In this document: piece after piece, positions 7,276 through 17,239 of the stretch | How the letters are laid out: every line of letters starts with the position of its first letter | Position numbering within the stretch: position 1 is the stretch's first letter | DNA from: Zygnema cylindricum | Lineage: Eukaryota > Streptophyta > Zygnematophyceae > Zygnematales > Zygnemataceae | Assembly (NCBI GenBank): GCA_037447655.1 | Contig: JBBHKE010001718.1 | Coordinates: 126,001-149,161 of the forward strand | Direction: 5' to 3' | DNA: 23,161 nt | Program-made: the position numbers and the translations under genes | The notes under the pieces: model-generated | What the model saw: the letters and a program-made list of their open reading frames with translations, nothing else | Databases searched by the model: none | Told to the model about the DNA's origin: nothing

Positions 7276-9053
7276 GGGAATTGAGCATGACAGTGACTGT
7301 TTTGGTTGCGACAGTCACTTACGTCATTTTGTCAAAAAATGTACGTTTGAAGTACATATTGGTACAAATAAAATACCTTTGAGTACAAATTTGACGGTCA
7401 ATCGGTTGGACAGCTTCCACTTTTAAAATATTGTTTCAACCGCTTAAAGTTTTGCTGCGCTTGCGGACGTCGACCGTCATATTAAAATTAGAAATTCACA
7501 CGGCCAGCGAACGTTTACGGTAATTAAACTGCGACAACCACATGTAAATAAAAGTGTTGCAAACAGTCACTTTTAGTCTTTACGTGAGCTCCACGGTGAG
7601 AGCACTTAGCCGCAACATTGAAATTTAATCGTCTAAGCGTTACATTGAACTTAGACGCAAATTGAAATGAAACCTCTTTAAACTAAAGTACTATAAGTCT
7701 TGCACGGAAATATTAGAACGCACGAAACGAAATAAACTTTGTACACTATAATAAAACGAACCAGCGTAAAATATCAATTGAAATTAAATGAAAAAATGCG
7801 CGTCGTCACGCGCGTCGAAATCGAGCCTCACTATCTACGAATCATCATACTTACATTGACAGCAAAATTTCGTTTCGTGCGTTTTTATATTTCCGTACAA
7901 GACTTATAGTACTTTAGTTTAAAGAGGTTTCGTTTCAATTTGCGTCTAAGGGTGCGTCTCCATGTACTTGAAACTTAGAGAATTTACTTGTTTTTTAGCG
8001 CAGATCTGGCGGACCCGGATTTCGGGTGTCCCTATGTGTACAAAATGAAGTTATCACTTAAAGGCGTGACGATTGTATACGTGGACAATGCCCGTGACGG
8101 CTATCGACAGTGTACAATCTGTGATGACGCACCAAATTGTGAAAAATTGCGAAACTGCGTGAGAGGGGCGGCGTGTGCGACTTGATGGGGCGCCGTCAAA
8201 GATTTCTCATGATTTCGTCAAATGGCATCGGAATTTTCAGACCCCTGGAATGGAAAAATCTGTACTGAACGAAACGCGACAAAACAAAACAAATTGTGTA
8301 CTTTGATGGACGCAAGCGGACAAAAAATAACGAATATTGTACCTTTCGCCATCGCTTGAATTCGTTTGAAATTTGTGTAAAAATTACAACACTTGTGAAT
8401 ACGTGTTCTTATTTGTTTTTCTAATAAACTTTGTTTTAAAACACATCTTCCTTGTGTTTTAAAGAAAAGTTTGAAGATGACGTTTTTTGGCGTGGCCGTG
8501 GGTCGAAGAAAACAAGACGACATCATGTAGTACATCTTAAATTTGATGATGACGCAAAATGTACTTTCCATTTTTTATATTTTTTTGTACGGTTGAAACT
8601 TACGCGGTAGGACTCTAAGTTTTACAGGAAAACGACAGAAAAAAACCCTTACTTAGGTACATGGAGACGCACCCTAAAATCAATGTAACGCTTAGACGAT
8701 TAAATTTCAATTTTGCGGCTAAGTACTCTCACCGTGGAGCTCACGCAAAGACAAAAAGTGACTGTCTACAACACTTTTATATACATGTGGTTGCCGCAGT
8801 TTTGTTATCGTAAACGTTCGCCGGCCGTGTGAATTGCTAATTTTATTATGACGATCGACGTCCGCAAGCGCGGCAAAATTTTAAGCGGTTGAAACAATAT
8901 TTTGAAAGTCAAAGCTGTCCAACCGATTGACCGTCAAATTTGTACTCTACGGTACTTTATTTGTACCAATATGTTCTTTAAACGTACAATTTTTGACAAA
9001 GTGACGTAAGTGACTGTGCGCAACCAAAACAGTCACTGTCATGATCAATTCCC
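7276..9053. mobile_element. Foldback DNA transposon with ~458-bp inverted repeats
   Basis: The ends read GGGAATTGA...TCAATTCCC and are flanked by CTA on both sides (7273-7275 and 9054-9056). This is a 3-bp target duplication of the kind made by PIF/Harbinger-type elements. The left arm runs 7276-7733. The right arm is 7867-7949 plus 8680-9053, split by a later MITE. Stretches of the arms differ at only about 2 in 60 bases. The central loop is about 133 bp (7734-7866). Without the inserted MITE the element is about 1050 bp, nearly all palindrome. No transposase is encoded, so it is non-autonomous. Transcription would give a long double-stranded RNA. Family assignment is inferred from the duplication size and termini. 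Confidence 0.7.
7950..8674. mobile_element. MITE (Tourist/Harbinger-like) inserted in foldback arm
   Basis: A 725-bp element with terminal inverted repeats GGGTGCGTCTCCATGTAC, flanked by TAA on both sides (7947-7949 and 8675-8677). It interrupts the right arm of the foldback. The left arm at 7651-7653 shows the uninterrupted target (TTA on the plus strand, TAA in complement), so the empty site is visible in the same element. The interior has no transposase. The open frames inside it (for example 7988-8185) are short and unlike any protein I know. Confidence 0.7.
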
Positions 9054-9056
9054 CTA

Positions 9057-9336
9057 AACTAATATCACAATGTCGCGCCATATCTATGGTTAACAGTAAT
9101 GCTATTTTAGCGGTCGCCATAAGCCTAAATATGAAGATGTGACGCGAAAGCGTACAATGACAAAGAACCGGGTACGAGAAAGTTGTTTCCCAACCTCACA
9201 ACCGAACATTGAAATTGGTCGGTGTTGGACTGTTGGTACTCAGCCTCAACGGGACGGAGAACAACAAGATGAAACTTATATTCTTTGAACTATTTGTCGC
9301 TATCGATGGAGCATGAATCTGACTGTTATGGATTAC
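9057..9336. other. Unassigned sequence between foldback and copia LTR F1
   Basis: No gene, repeat or structured feature is recognised in these 280 bases. They probably represent the older host DNA into which F1 inserted. Confidence 0.4.
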
Positions 9337-9849
9337 TGTTGAAAGTCATAGGCATTAAGACTCGGCTGTGATCCACTCCCACTAGGAGCCACACTTGCAC
9401 CAGCAGGAGCAGGTGGAGCACTTGCAATAGGAGCTGAGCCATTATCAGACATGTTAGCGGAAGCAAACCCAAAGAGAAATGCCTAAAAGACTAGATCTAT
9501 AGTGTAAGATATGTAACTCCAAACGAAAGAGGTATTTCAACCAAACAAACATGTACTACAAGCAAATTATAGACAATAGAGCATAAAACACCTTAAACTG
9601 CACTCAGTGCTCTCATTTCCTTAATTCTTGTGTAGAATGTACATTCTGTGTTGAAATGATCAATCCTAATTGAACTAAATACTCAAAAGATCTAAAAACA
9701 TCTAAAATATTTAGAAAACATCTAAAACGTATGTACATGGTTCACCAGACACTGTACTAACAAAAATCTAAGTGTTTGGACCAGAATTGTCCACTAACAA
9801 TATCTATACCCTAAAAATCCGGGTGATTCTTATCACGTCTACATTCATT
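9337..9849 (-). repeat. Copia-family LTR F1 (5' part lost at gap), with gag start
   Basis: Minus-strand LTR. It ends at 9337 with ...TTTCAACA, the LTR terminus inferred from the other copies. The gag start ATG is at 9452-9450, and the first ~39 codons run to the LTR end. The next minus-strand bases are GTAATCC, not the primer-binding site, so this is a solo or 3' LTR and not a 5' LTR. The LTR's first ~160 bp are missing because the assembly gap begins at 9850. Confidence 0.7.
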
Positions 9850-9859
9850 NNNNNNNNNN
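9850..9859. other. Assembly gap (10 N)
   Basis: Ten N bases interrupt LTR F1. The sequence after the gap does not continue the LTR, so the true gap is larger than shown or joins sequences that are not adjacent. The location between inverted copies of one repeat family is a typical misassembly point. Confidence 0.95.
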
Positions 9860-10030
9860 TTTTTATTTGATATCATTTGGATGATATTAGTAGGCATTTT
9901 CATTCGTATTTGAATTGGGGAGGATGTCTACCCATAGATCTACCGGGGGTATGTAGACTTATTTAATCAAGATTGTGGGACGATGAAAATACTAGTCAAA
10001 CGCTTCCCTTTCCGTTGAATACCTAAAAAG
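9860..10030. other. Unassigned sequence between gap and F2
   Basis: About 170 bases without recognised homology to the copia LTR, gag or pol in this window. F2 homology begins abruptly at GATAATGAC (10031). Confidence 0.4.
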
Positions 10031-10822
10031 GATAATGACAATGATGTTATGTACTCAAATGTAATCAGTGATTGTGATTTATGGCATAAACGTTTAGGAC
10101 ATGTGAATTATGATAGATTAGAAAAGATGGTAAATCAGAAAATGGTGGAAGGTGTAAAAATTAGTCAAAAATCAGCATCAAATGTATGTGATGGTTGTGC
10201 AATGGGAAAAATCCATAAGTTGCCTTTCCCTTCGCAAACTGATCATAAAAGTAGCAGGGTGTTAGAACTAATTTATTCAGATGTATGGGGGCCATCTAGA
10301 TACCCATCTGTAGGAGGGGTTAAGTTTATGCTTACTTTTACGGATGATTATAGTAGGTTTACTATAGTTTATTTTTTGAAAAGTAAGGATGAAGTCTTTG
10401 CAAAATTTAAGGAGTATAAGGCTTGGGTTGAAAATTTACATGAGAAAAAGATACCAGGGTTCAGATCTGATAATGGAGGGGAGTACATTTCTAAAGAGTT
10501 TGCAGAATTCTTAAAATTGCATGGAATCTCACGTCAGCTTACCGTTGCTTATTCTCCAGAACAAAACGGTGTATCAAAGAGGATGAATAGGACTATATCA
10601 GAGTGTGCTATGACAATGATGGCTGATATGGACATAGATTACAAGTTTTGGGCAGAGGCTATGAATTGTGCAGCTTTTGTGAGAAACAAGTTAGAAACTA
10701 GGGCAGTAAAAGATAAAACTCCCTATGAAATGTGGACTGGACACAAACCTGATGTAAGTCAGTTCAAGGTTTTAAGAAGTAAGGTTTTTATGCTAGATAA
10801 TGATCCGAAAAATAGAAGCTAG
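10031..10822 (+). pseudogene. Integrase of copia copy F2, catalytic Glu lost
   Basis: Open frame to TAG 10820. Counting from Met 10049, it carries an HHCC zinc region (His13, His18, Cys47, Cys50; WHKRLGH and CDGCAMGK). The core follows with Asp78 (YSDVWGP), Asp141 (RSDNGGE) and, exactly 35 residues later, residue 177 in GVSKRMNRT. That position is the catalytic Glu of DD35E integrases but is Lys (AAG 10577-10579) here; copy F6 keeps Glu. The enzyme would insert the cDNA into chromosomes; this copy should be inactive. The frame is lost near 10812 by small deletions relative to F6. Confidence 0.85.
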
Positions 10823-11463
10823 ATCCAAAAGGTATATTAGGGTTTGTTCTAGGGTATGATGATCATGCCAAAGGTTATAGAGTGTATGACACTAAGAGAA
10901 ATAGAGTTGTGGTTACCAGAAACTTTATTGTGAAGGATGAAAGAAAAGGAGTAGATGTATTTAATGAGCGTATGATTGAGAAGAAGGATAGAAGTGTTGA
11001 CTATATCTTTTTAGAGGAAAATCCCATGTTTTTCAAGAAAAATATGGAAAATGCATCTACATTAGCCCAAAGTGAATTGCAATCATCTTCTCCACCACAA
11101 ACAAGAAGTGTTATTCCCGAAAGATTTGCAGACTCTCCTCTTCCTCAAGCCGAAATTGAATCACAAAAAGAATCACATGTATCAAGGAGGAGGACACAAC
11201 CAACTATACCAGCGACAGAATTTCAGGGTGGAGTGAGGCAAAGTGCGCGACTCAGGGGAGAAAATGCAACCTTTGCTCACTCAGCACACATAGAAGAGCC
11301 TCTAACGTTGACAGAAGGTTTTTCGAGTAATGAAAGGGAAAACTGGGTGGAAGCAGTCAATGAAGAAAGGTCCATCATGGAGCCAAACATGATTGGTGGA
11401 TCTTCCCAGGAAAGAAAGGCGAAAAATGTGTTTAAATTAAAATTGAACCCGATAATACCATAG
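10823..11463 (+). pseudogene. Integrase C-terminal and linker region of copia copy F2
   Basis: After the frameshift, a second frame encodes the integrase C-terminal motif LGYDDHAKGYRVYD, then KRNRVVVTRNF and a Ser/Pro/Gln-rich linker. It ends at the beginning of the RT domain (HIEEPLTLTEGFSSNERENW). It stops at TAG 11461-11463, where F5 continues into YKARLVSKGY, so some RT sequence here is deleted or scrambled (11464-11560). Confidence 0.75.
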
Positions 11464-12838
11464 ACGCATAAGGCTCGCCGCCGTTTAGGGCGGAGATAGA
11501 TTATGTTAAACTTTTCACGGTTGTAGGGTTTCCATCTGTCTGCATCCTACTTAGATTAACTGCCATAGAGGATTTTGACATCCACCAAATGGATGTCAAA
11601 ACTGCATTTTTGCATGGTGATTTAGATGAGGTCATTTATATGAAGCAGCCAGATGGTTATGAGGAAGCAGGAAAAGTATATCTTGTGTGCAGACTTTTAA
11701 AATCTTTGTATGGCCTAAAACAGGCCCCTAAGCAATAGAATCGAAAGTTAGATGAGTTCTTGACAAGATTAGGTTTTACTAGAATTAGTTCAGATCATTT
11801 AGTATATATGATGTGTGGTGATAATCGTGATGAGGTGATATTCATTGCTGTGTATGTTGATGATTTGTTGCTAATTAGTAGGAACAAAGAAGGAATTGCT
11901 AGAGTAAAACACGCTTTTAATTCAAAATTTGAAATGAAGGATTTGGGTGAGGCTAAATACATTTTTCGAGTACAAGTTGAAAGAGATAGAGAAAAGAAAA
12001 TCATTAGGCTAACTCAAAAAGACGCGATAGGACACATGTTGGAAAAATTTGGGTTGGCTGATGCCAAAGGTTGTGCAACTCCTATAGAGTATAAGCAAAA
12101 ACTTGAAGGAATGGAGCATGAGTTTGGAGTCATAATAGATGAGGAACTCAGTGCAGAAGAGCAAAAATTTATGTCCCCAGTACCTTATAGACAAGTAGTA
12201 GGAAGTCTGATTTGCTTCATGAATTGCACTAGGCCCGATATAGCTGCAGCTGTGGGTGTGTTGAGTAGAAGTCTACAAAATCCACGAAAGAGAGATTGGG
12301 AGGCAGCAAAAAGGGTCTTCAAATATCTTGTTGGGAATAGGAATCTTTGGCTTACTTTGGGAGGGGACAAGGTTAGCATTAATACTTGGAGTGATGCTAG
12401 CTATGGTGATGTGCCTAGTAGGAAGTCTACAACAAGGTATGTCATTCATATTGGAAGTGGAACTTGTAGTTGGAGTAGTAAACTTCAAAAGGTCACGGCA
12501 TAATCGACTATGCAAGCCAAGTACATGGCTGCACGTGCAGCTTGAAAGAGCTGCTATGGATTAAGGCATTTCATCAAGAATTTGGTTTTACACAACACAG
12601 GACACAAATAATGTGGTGCGACAATCAAGCAGCCATTTCTGTGGCTACAAACCCAAGTCACCATTTTAACAGTAAACATATGGACATTCGGCTACATTTG
12701 GTACGAGAGAAAGAATTTGCAAAAGTGGTCAAACTTTGTTATTTGCCTGATGAGAAAATGGTTGTAGACATGTTGACAAAAGCCCTTCCCGCTCCTAAGT
12801 TGGAGAACTGCAGAAAAGCAAGTGGTCTAAGTATGTAA
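11464..12838 (+). pseudogene. Reverse transcriptase/RNase H of copia copy F2
   Basis: RT resumes near 11560 with [11 protein letters not shown] (catalytic Asp 11592-11594). It has TAG 11736 where other copies have Trp, then YVDDLLL (Asp-Asp 11859-11864), so the RT triad is intact. RNase H follows with NTWSDAS. TAA 12501 replaces a Gln codon. In the Glu-containing motif, both Glu of MEAEYMA are changed to give MQAKYMA (Lys at 12519-12521). A one-base deletion near 12543 shifts the frame. The last part reads KELLWIKAF, WCDNQAA (Asp 12620-12622 kept) and HMDIRLHLVRE to TAA 12838. The enzyme normally copies element RNA into DNA; this copy is dead. Confidence 0.85.
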
Positions 12839-12852
12839 GTCTTCTAAAGCTT

Positions 12853-12860
12853 AAGGGGAG
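12853..12860 (+). other. Polypurine tract of F2
   Basis: AAGGGGAG lies directly before the LTR start TATTGAAAAG, in the position and composition expected for the plus-strand primer of a copia element. The same eight bases precede the LTR of F5. Confidence 0.75.
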
Positions 12861-13477
12861 TATTGAAAAGTAAGCTTTAGTAAGTCTTAGAAATTTGAGT
12901 CTAGGACTTAGAATATTTTTGGAAAACCAACTGTTCAATATTGACCAAATTTAGTGTGGAATTTTTGTAATATCTACAAGAATAGTTATCTTTAAGTAAA
13001 TAAGTGTGAAGGGCTGCCAATGAATGTGGACGTGATAAGAATCACCTGGATTTTTAGGGTACAGATATTGTAAGTGGACAATTCTGGTCCCAACACTTAG
13101 ATTTTTGTTAGTAGGTTGTGTGGTGAACCCTATACATACGTTTTAGATGTTTTCTAGATCTTTTGAATATTTAGTTCAATTAGGATTGATCAATTCGACA
13201 TAGAATGTACATTGTACACAGAGTTTAAGGAAATGAGAGCACTAAGTGCACTTTAAAGTGTTTTTTATCTATTGTCCTTATTTTCGTGGATATATTTTTT
13301 ATTGTAAGACCCTCTCACTTCTAACTACATATCTTACATAGATCTAGTCAAATAGGTATTTCTCTTTGGATTTGCTTCTGCTGCCATGTCTACTAATGGC
13401 TCTATCCCTGCTGGTGCAAGTGGTACGCCTAGTAGGAGTGGAACACAGCCAAGTCAGAATGCCCATGACCTTCAACG
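12861..13477 (+). repeat. 3' LTR of F2, including gag codons 1-~31
   Basis: The LTR runs from TATTGAAAAG to CCTTCAAC followed by G where other copies have A. The gag start ATG at 13386 lies inside it. The repeat ends in gag at the DLQ codons, the same place as F1 and F5. The next bases are minus-strand gag of F3 and not the primer-binding site, which shows that this is a true LTR end and that gag begins inside the LTR. Confidence 0.75.
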
Positions 13478-13478
13478 A

Positions 13479-13857
13479 CTTTCTTCATCTCAAGATACAA
13501 CATTACCAAATCTTTTGTCATAGATTGTTTCAAGATGTTGAGGCAGTGGAGATTCTTCTTTCTCCAATCCGGCGCAGTCACATCCGCTGTTCCTTCCACA
13601 ATAGGTGACAAGTCCATCTCCTCAAAATATGAGCTCATCATATCTTCCCAGTATAAGTAGTCAGTTCTGTTAAAAATACGCAATTTGGGCGGTGGGCCCA
13701 TAACCAGTTGAGGGTCATGGGCATTTAGACTCGGCTGTGATCCACTTCCACTAGGAGTCACACTAGCACTAACCGGGATATTCGTTCTTGGAGGAGCAGG
13801 TGGAGCACTAATGCTAATCGAAGCACTTCCAACAGGAGCTGAGCCATTATCATACAT
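13479..13857 (-). pseudogene. gag N-terminal fragment of copia copy F3
   Basis: On the minus strand the frame starts at ATG 13857 (MYDNGSAP, where F1 and F5 have MSDNGSAP), inside the LTR. It crosses the LTR end at 13706 and reads through the primer-binding site as VMGPPPK. It continues into the UBN2-type Gag start (DYLYWEDMMSSYFEE, TAPDWRKKNLHCL) to YLEMKK. Homology stops at 13479, where the 3' LTR of F2 is inserted. Gag forms the particle and binds element RNA. The fragment shows no internal stop up to the breakpoint. Confidence 0.75.
13693..13705 (-). other. Primer-binding site of F3 (half-tRNA type)
   Basis: The minus strand reads GGTTATGGGCCCA, followed by CC, directly after the LTR end. 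It is complementary to GGUGGGCCCAUAACC in the anticodon arm of plant initiator tRNA-Met (about nucleotides 26-40). It does not match the tRNA 3' end. Drosophila copia and yeast Ty5 prime with such a cleaved tRNA half. The tRNA sequence is from memory. Confidence 0.65.
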
Positions 13858-14395
13858 ATTAGCGGAAGCAAACCCAAAGTGAAATGCCTAAAAGACTAGA
13901 TCTATAGTGTGAGATATGTTACCTGAAAAGAAAGAGGTCTTTCAACCAAACAAACATGTACAGGAAGCAAATCAAAGACAATAGTGCATAAAACATCTTA
14001 AACTGCACTCAGTGCTCTCATTTCCTGAACTCTTGTGTAGAATGTACATTTTGTATCGAATTGATCAATCCTAATTCAACTAAATACTCAAAAGATCTAG
14101 AAAACATCTAAAACGTATGTACAGGGTTCACCATACAACCTACTGACAAAAATCTAAGTGTTTAGACCAGAATTGTCCACTAACAATATCTGTACCCTAA
14201 AAATCCGGGTGATTCTTATCACGTCCACATTCATTGGTGGCCCTACACGCTAATTTACTTAAAGATAACTATTAGTGTAGATACTACAAAAAATTCCACA
14301 CTAAATTTGGTCAAATATTGAACAATTGGTATTCCAAAAATATTTTAAGTCCTAGACTCAAATTTCTAAGACTTACTAAAGCTTACTTTTCAATA
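13706..14395 (-). repeat. 5' LTR of copia copy F3
   Basis: A 690-bp minus-strand LTR from TATTGAAAAG (14395) to CCCTCAACT (13706), where the last base differs from the usual A. It is a genuine 5' LTR because primer-binding site and gag follow. Its upstream flank is the satellite array. Confidence 0.75.
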
Positions 14396-15122
14396 AAAGT
14401 TTGTGTTTGCGCTAACAACAATAGTGCTATTAAACACTTTATATTGTTAACGTTCACAAAAACAAAAAACCCTAAATAATGTTTGTAACACAAATTTGTG
14501 TTTTGGCTAACAAAGATATTTTTAAGAAACAACGTTTATTGTTCGTGGTCACAAAAAGAGGTTAAATATACTCCGAACCATATTTGTAACACAAGTTTGT
14601 GTTTCCGCTAACAACAATAGTGGTAACAAACACTTTATATTAATAATGCTCACAAAAATAGTTTAAAAAAACCTTAAACCAGGTTTGTATCACAAATTTG
14701 AGTTTGCGCTAACAAAGATATTTGTAACAAACAACGTTTATTGTTCGCGGTCACAAAAAAAGGTATAATAAACTCCAAACCATGTTTATAACACAAGTTT
14801 GTGTTTGCGCTAACAACAAAAGAGGTAAAAAACACTTTACATTGTTAATGCTCACAAAAATAGTTAAAAAAAAACCCTAAACCATGTTTCTTACACAAAT
14901 TTGAGTTTGCGCTTACAAAGGTATTTGTAACAAACAACGTTTATTATTACTAGTCACAAAAAGAGGTAAAATAAAATCCAAACTATGTTTATAACACAAG
15001 TTTGTGATTAAGCTAACAAGAATAGTGGTAACAATCACTTTATATTGTTAACGCTCCCAAAAAAAAAAAAAAAACCCTAAACCATGTTTGTAACACAAAT
15101 TTAAGTTTGCACTAAAAAAGAT
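14396..15122. repeat. ~200-bp satellite array, about 3.6 units, with telomere-like motifs
   Basis: Tandem repeat with unit starts (AGTTTGTG) at 14398, 14594, 14796 and 14999, giving periods of 196, 202 and 203 bp. Each unit is made of two related halves of about 100 bp, each with a GTTTGCGCTAACAA-like core and ending CCAAACCATGTTTATAAC or similar, so it is a dimeric higher-order repeat. One half carries the plant telomere motif CCCTAAA (14470, 14875, 15075; mutated to CCTTAAA near 14673). The array is A/T-rich and non-coding. Copia LTR 5' ends lie on both sides (F3 and F4). Confidence 0.8.
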
Positions 15123-15438
15123 TATTGAAAAGTAAGCTTTAGTAAGTCTTAGAAATTTGAGTTTAGGATTTAGAATATTTTTGGAATACTAACTATTGAA
15201 TATTGACCTAATTTAGTGTGGAATTTTTGTAGTATCTACACGAATAGTTATGTTTAAGTAAATAAGTGTGTAGGGCCGCCAATGAATGTGGATGTGATAA
15301 GAATCAACCGGATTTTTAGGGTACAGATATTGTTAGTGGATAATTATTGTCCAAACACTTAGATTTTTGTTTGTAGGTTGTCTGGTGAACCCTGTACATA
15401 CGTTTTAGATGTTTTCTAGATCTTTTGAGTATTTAGTT
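15123..15438 (+). repeat. Truncated copia LTR F4
   Basis: A plus-strand LTR starts at TATTGAAAAG and is cut after GAGTATTTAGTT, where other LTRs continue CAATTAGG. The next base begins TGTTGAAGG, the 3' LTR terminus of F5 on the other strand. F5 therefore appears to be inserted in F4. Confidence 0.75.
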
Positions 15439-16109
15439 TGTTGAAGGTCATAGGCATTAAGACTTTGCTGTGATCCACTCCCAATAGGAGTCACATTTGC
15501 ACCAGCAAGAGCAGGTGGAGCACTAGGGCTAGTAGGAGCACTTGCAATAGGAGCTGAGCCATTATCAGACATGTTAGCGGAAGCAAAACCCAAAGAGAAA
15601 TGCCTAAAAGACTAGATCTATAGTGTAAGATATGAAACTCCAAACGAAAGAGGTCTTTCAACCAAACAAACATGTATTACAAGCAAATTAGAGAGAATAG
15701 AGCATAAAACACCTTAAACTGCACTCTGTGCTCTCATTTCCTTAACTCTTGTGTAGAATGTACATTCTATGTCAAACTGATCATTCCTAATTGAATTAAA
15801 TACTCTAAAGATCCTCAAAATATTTAAAACGTATGTACAAGGTTCACTAGACAGCCTACTAACAAAAATCTAAGTGTGTGGACCAGAATTGTCCACTAAC
15901 AATATCTATACCCTAAAAATCCGGGTGATTCTTATCACGTCTACATTCATTGGCGGCCCTACACACTAATTTACTTAAAGATATCAATTTGTGTAGATAC
16001 TACAAAAAATCCACACTAAATTTGGTCAATATTGAACAGTTGGTATTCCAAAAATATTCTAAGTCATAGACTCAAATTTCTAAAGCTTACTAAAGCTTAC
16101 TTTTCAATA
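15439..16109 (-). repeat. 3' LTR of F5, including gag codons 1-44
   Basis: A 671-bp LTR from TATTGAAAAG (16109) to CCTTCAACA (15439). ATG 15572 starts the gag frame (MSDNGSAPIASAP, then a Pro/Ala/Ser-rich stretch, SLNAYDLQ), which runs to the LTR edge after 44 codons and part of the next. Its downstream neighbour is F4 LTR sequence, not the primer-binding site. Confidence 0.75.
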
Positions 16110-16117
16110 CTCCCCTT
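16110..16117 (-). other. Polypurine tract of F5
   Basis: The minus strand reads AAGGGGAG directly before the LTR, identical to the tract of F2. Confidence 0.75.
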
Positions 16118-16144
16118 AAGCATTAGAAAACTTACTCACTTAGA

Positions 16145-17239
16145 CTACATGCTTTTTCTGCAGTACTCCAACTTAGGAGATAGAAGGGCTTTTGTCAACA
16201 TGTCCGCAACCATTTTCTCATCTGGTAAATAGCAAAGTTTGACAACTTTTGCAAATACTTTCTCTCGTACCAAATGTAGTCGAATGTCCATATGCTTACT
16301 CTTAAAATGGTGACTTGGGTTTGTAGCCACAGAAATGGCTGTGTGATTGTTGCACCACATTATTTGTGTCCCGTGTTGTGTAAAACCCAATTCTTGAAGA
16401 AATGCCTTAATCCATAGCAGCTCTTTCAATGCTGCGCTCGCAGCCATGTATTCGGCTTCCATATTCGATTGAGCCGTGACTTTTAATAGTTTACTACTCC
16501 AACTACAAGTTCCACTTCCAATATGAATGACATACCCAGTTGTAGACTTCCTACTAGGCACATCACGAAAGCTAGCATCACTCCAAGTATTAATGCTAAC
16601 CTTGTCCCCTCCTAAAGTAAGCCAACGATTTCTAGTCCCAACAATATACCTTAAAACCCTTTTTGCTGCCTCCCAGTCTCTCTTTCGTGGATTTTGCAGA
16701 CTTCTGCTCAATACACCTACAACTGCAGCTATATCGGGCCTAGTGCAATTCATGAAGTAAATCAGACTTCCTACTACTTGTCTGTATGGTACTTGGGACA
16801 TAATTTTTTGCTCTCTGGACTAAGTTCCTCATCTATTATGACTCCAAACTCATGCTCCATTCCTTCAAGTTTTTGCTTATACTCCATAGGAGTTGCACAA
16901 CCTTTGTTATTAGCCCAGCCAAATTTTTCCAACATGTTTTCTATCGCTTCTTTTTGAGTTAGCCTAATTATTTTCTTTTCTCTATCTCTTCAACTTGTAT
17001 TCCAAGGATATATTTTGCCTCCCCCAAATCCTTTATTTCAAATTGTGAATTAAGAGCCTGTTTTACTCTAGCAATTCTGTTTTACTTTGTTTGTTCCTGC
17101 TTATTAGCAGCAAATCATCAACATACACAGCAATGAATATCACCTCATCAGGATTATCACCACACATCACATATACTGAATGATATGAGCTAATTCTAGT
17201 AAATCCTAATCCTGTCAAGAACTCATCTAACTTTTTGTT
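16145..17239 (-). pseudogene. RT C-terminal half and RNase H of copia copy F5
   Basis: The distal 218 codons (16801-16145) are open: PYRQVVGSLIYFMNCTRPDI, NTWSDAS, SSKLLKVTAQSNMEAEYMAA and HMDIRLHLVRE. The RNase H Glu is kept, but the Asp of WCDNQ is Asn here (AAC at 16351-16349, WCNNHTA), so RNase H should be inactive. Upstream, 17239-16802 holds YVDD (17125-17114) and the RT connection region in shifted frames with stops. The function is copying element RNA and degrading it; this copy cannot be translated through. Confidence 0.8.

Larger units (their letters stand above)
10031..13477 (+). mobile_element. Copia-family copy F2, 5'-truncated, with 3' LTR
   Basis: Plus-strand Ty1/copia fragment in the order pre-integrase zinc region, integrase, reverse transcriptase, RNase H, polypurine tract and 3' LTR. 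This integrase-before-RT order is diagnostic of Ty1/copia. Gag, protease and the 5' LTR are missing. The 3' LTR terminus abuts minus-strand gag of F3, which indicates that F2 inserted into F3. Confidence 0.8.

Noticed and set aside
7651-7949. A third, separately nested hairpin MITE inside the foldback
   Set aside because: Its arms continue the outer arms with only a 2-base mismatch, and it has no target duplication of its own, so it is the inner part of the same palindrome.
7988-8185. 65-codon frame with several Cys inside the MITE
   Set aside because: Short, no recognised family, and inside a non-autonomous element. No second copy in the window can test conservation.
8218-8571. 117-codon minus-strand frame
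   Set aside because: Low-complexity A/T-rich sequence within the MITE; no motifs.
12328-12564. Frames overlapping RT on either strand
   Set aside because: Shadows of the RT/RNase H reading frame without independent motifs.
14396-15122. CRISPR array or minisatellite
   Set aside because: Units are ~200 bp, contiguous and without unique spacers, and the context is eukaryotic; a satellite fits.
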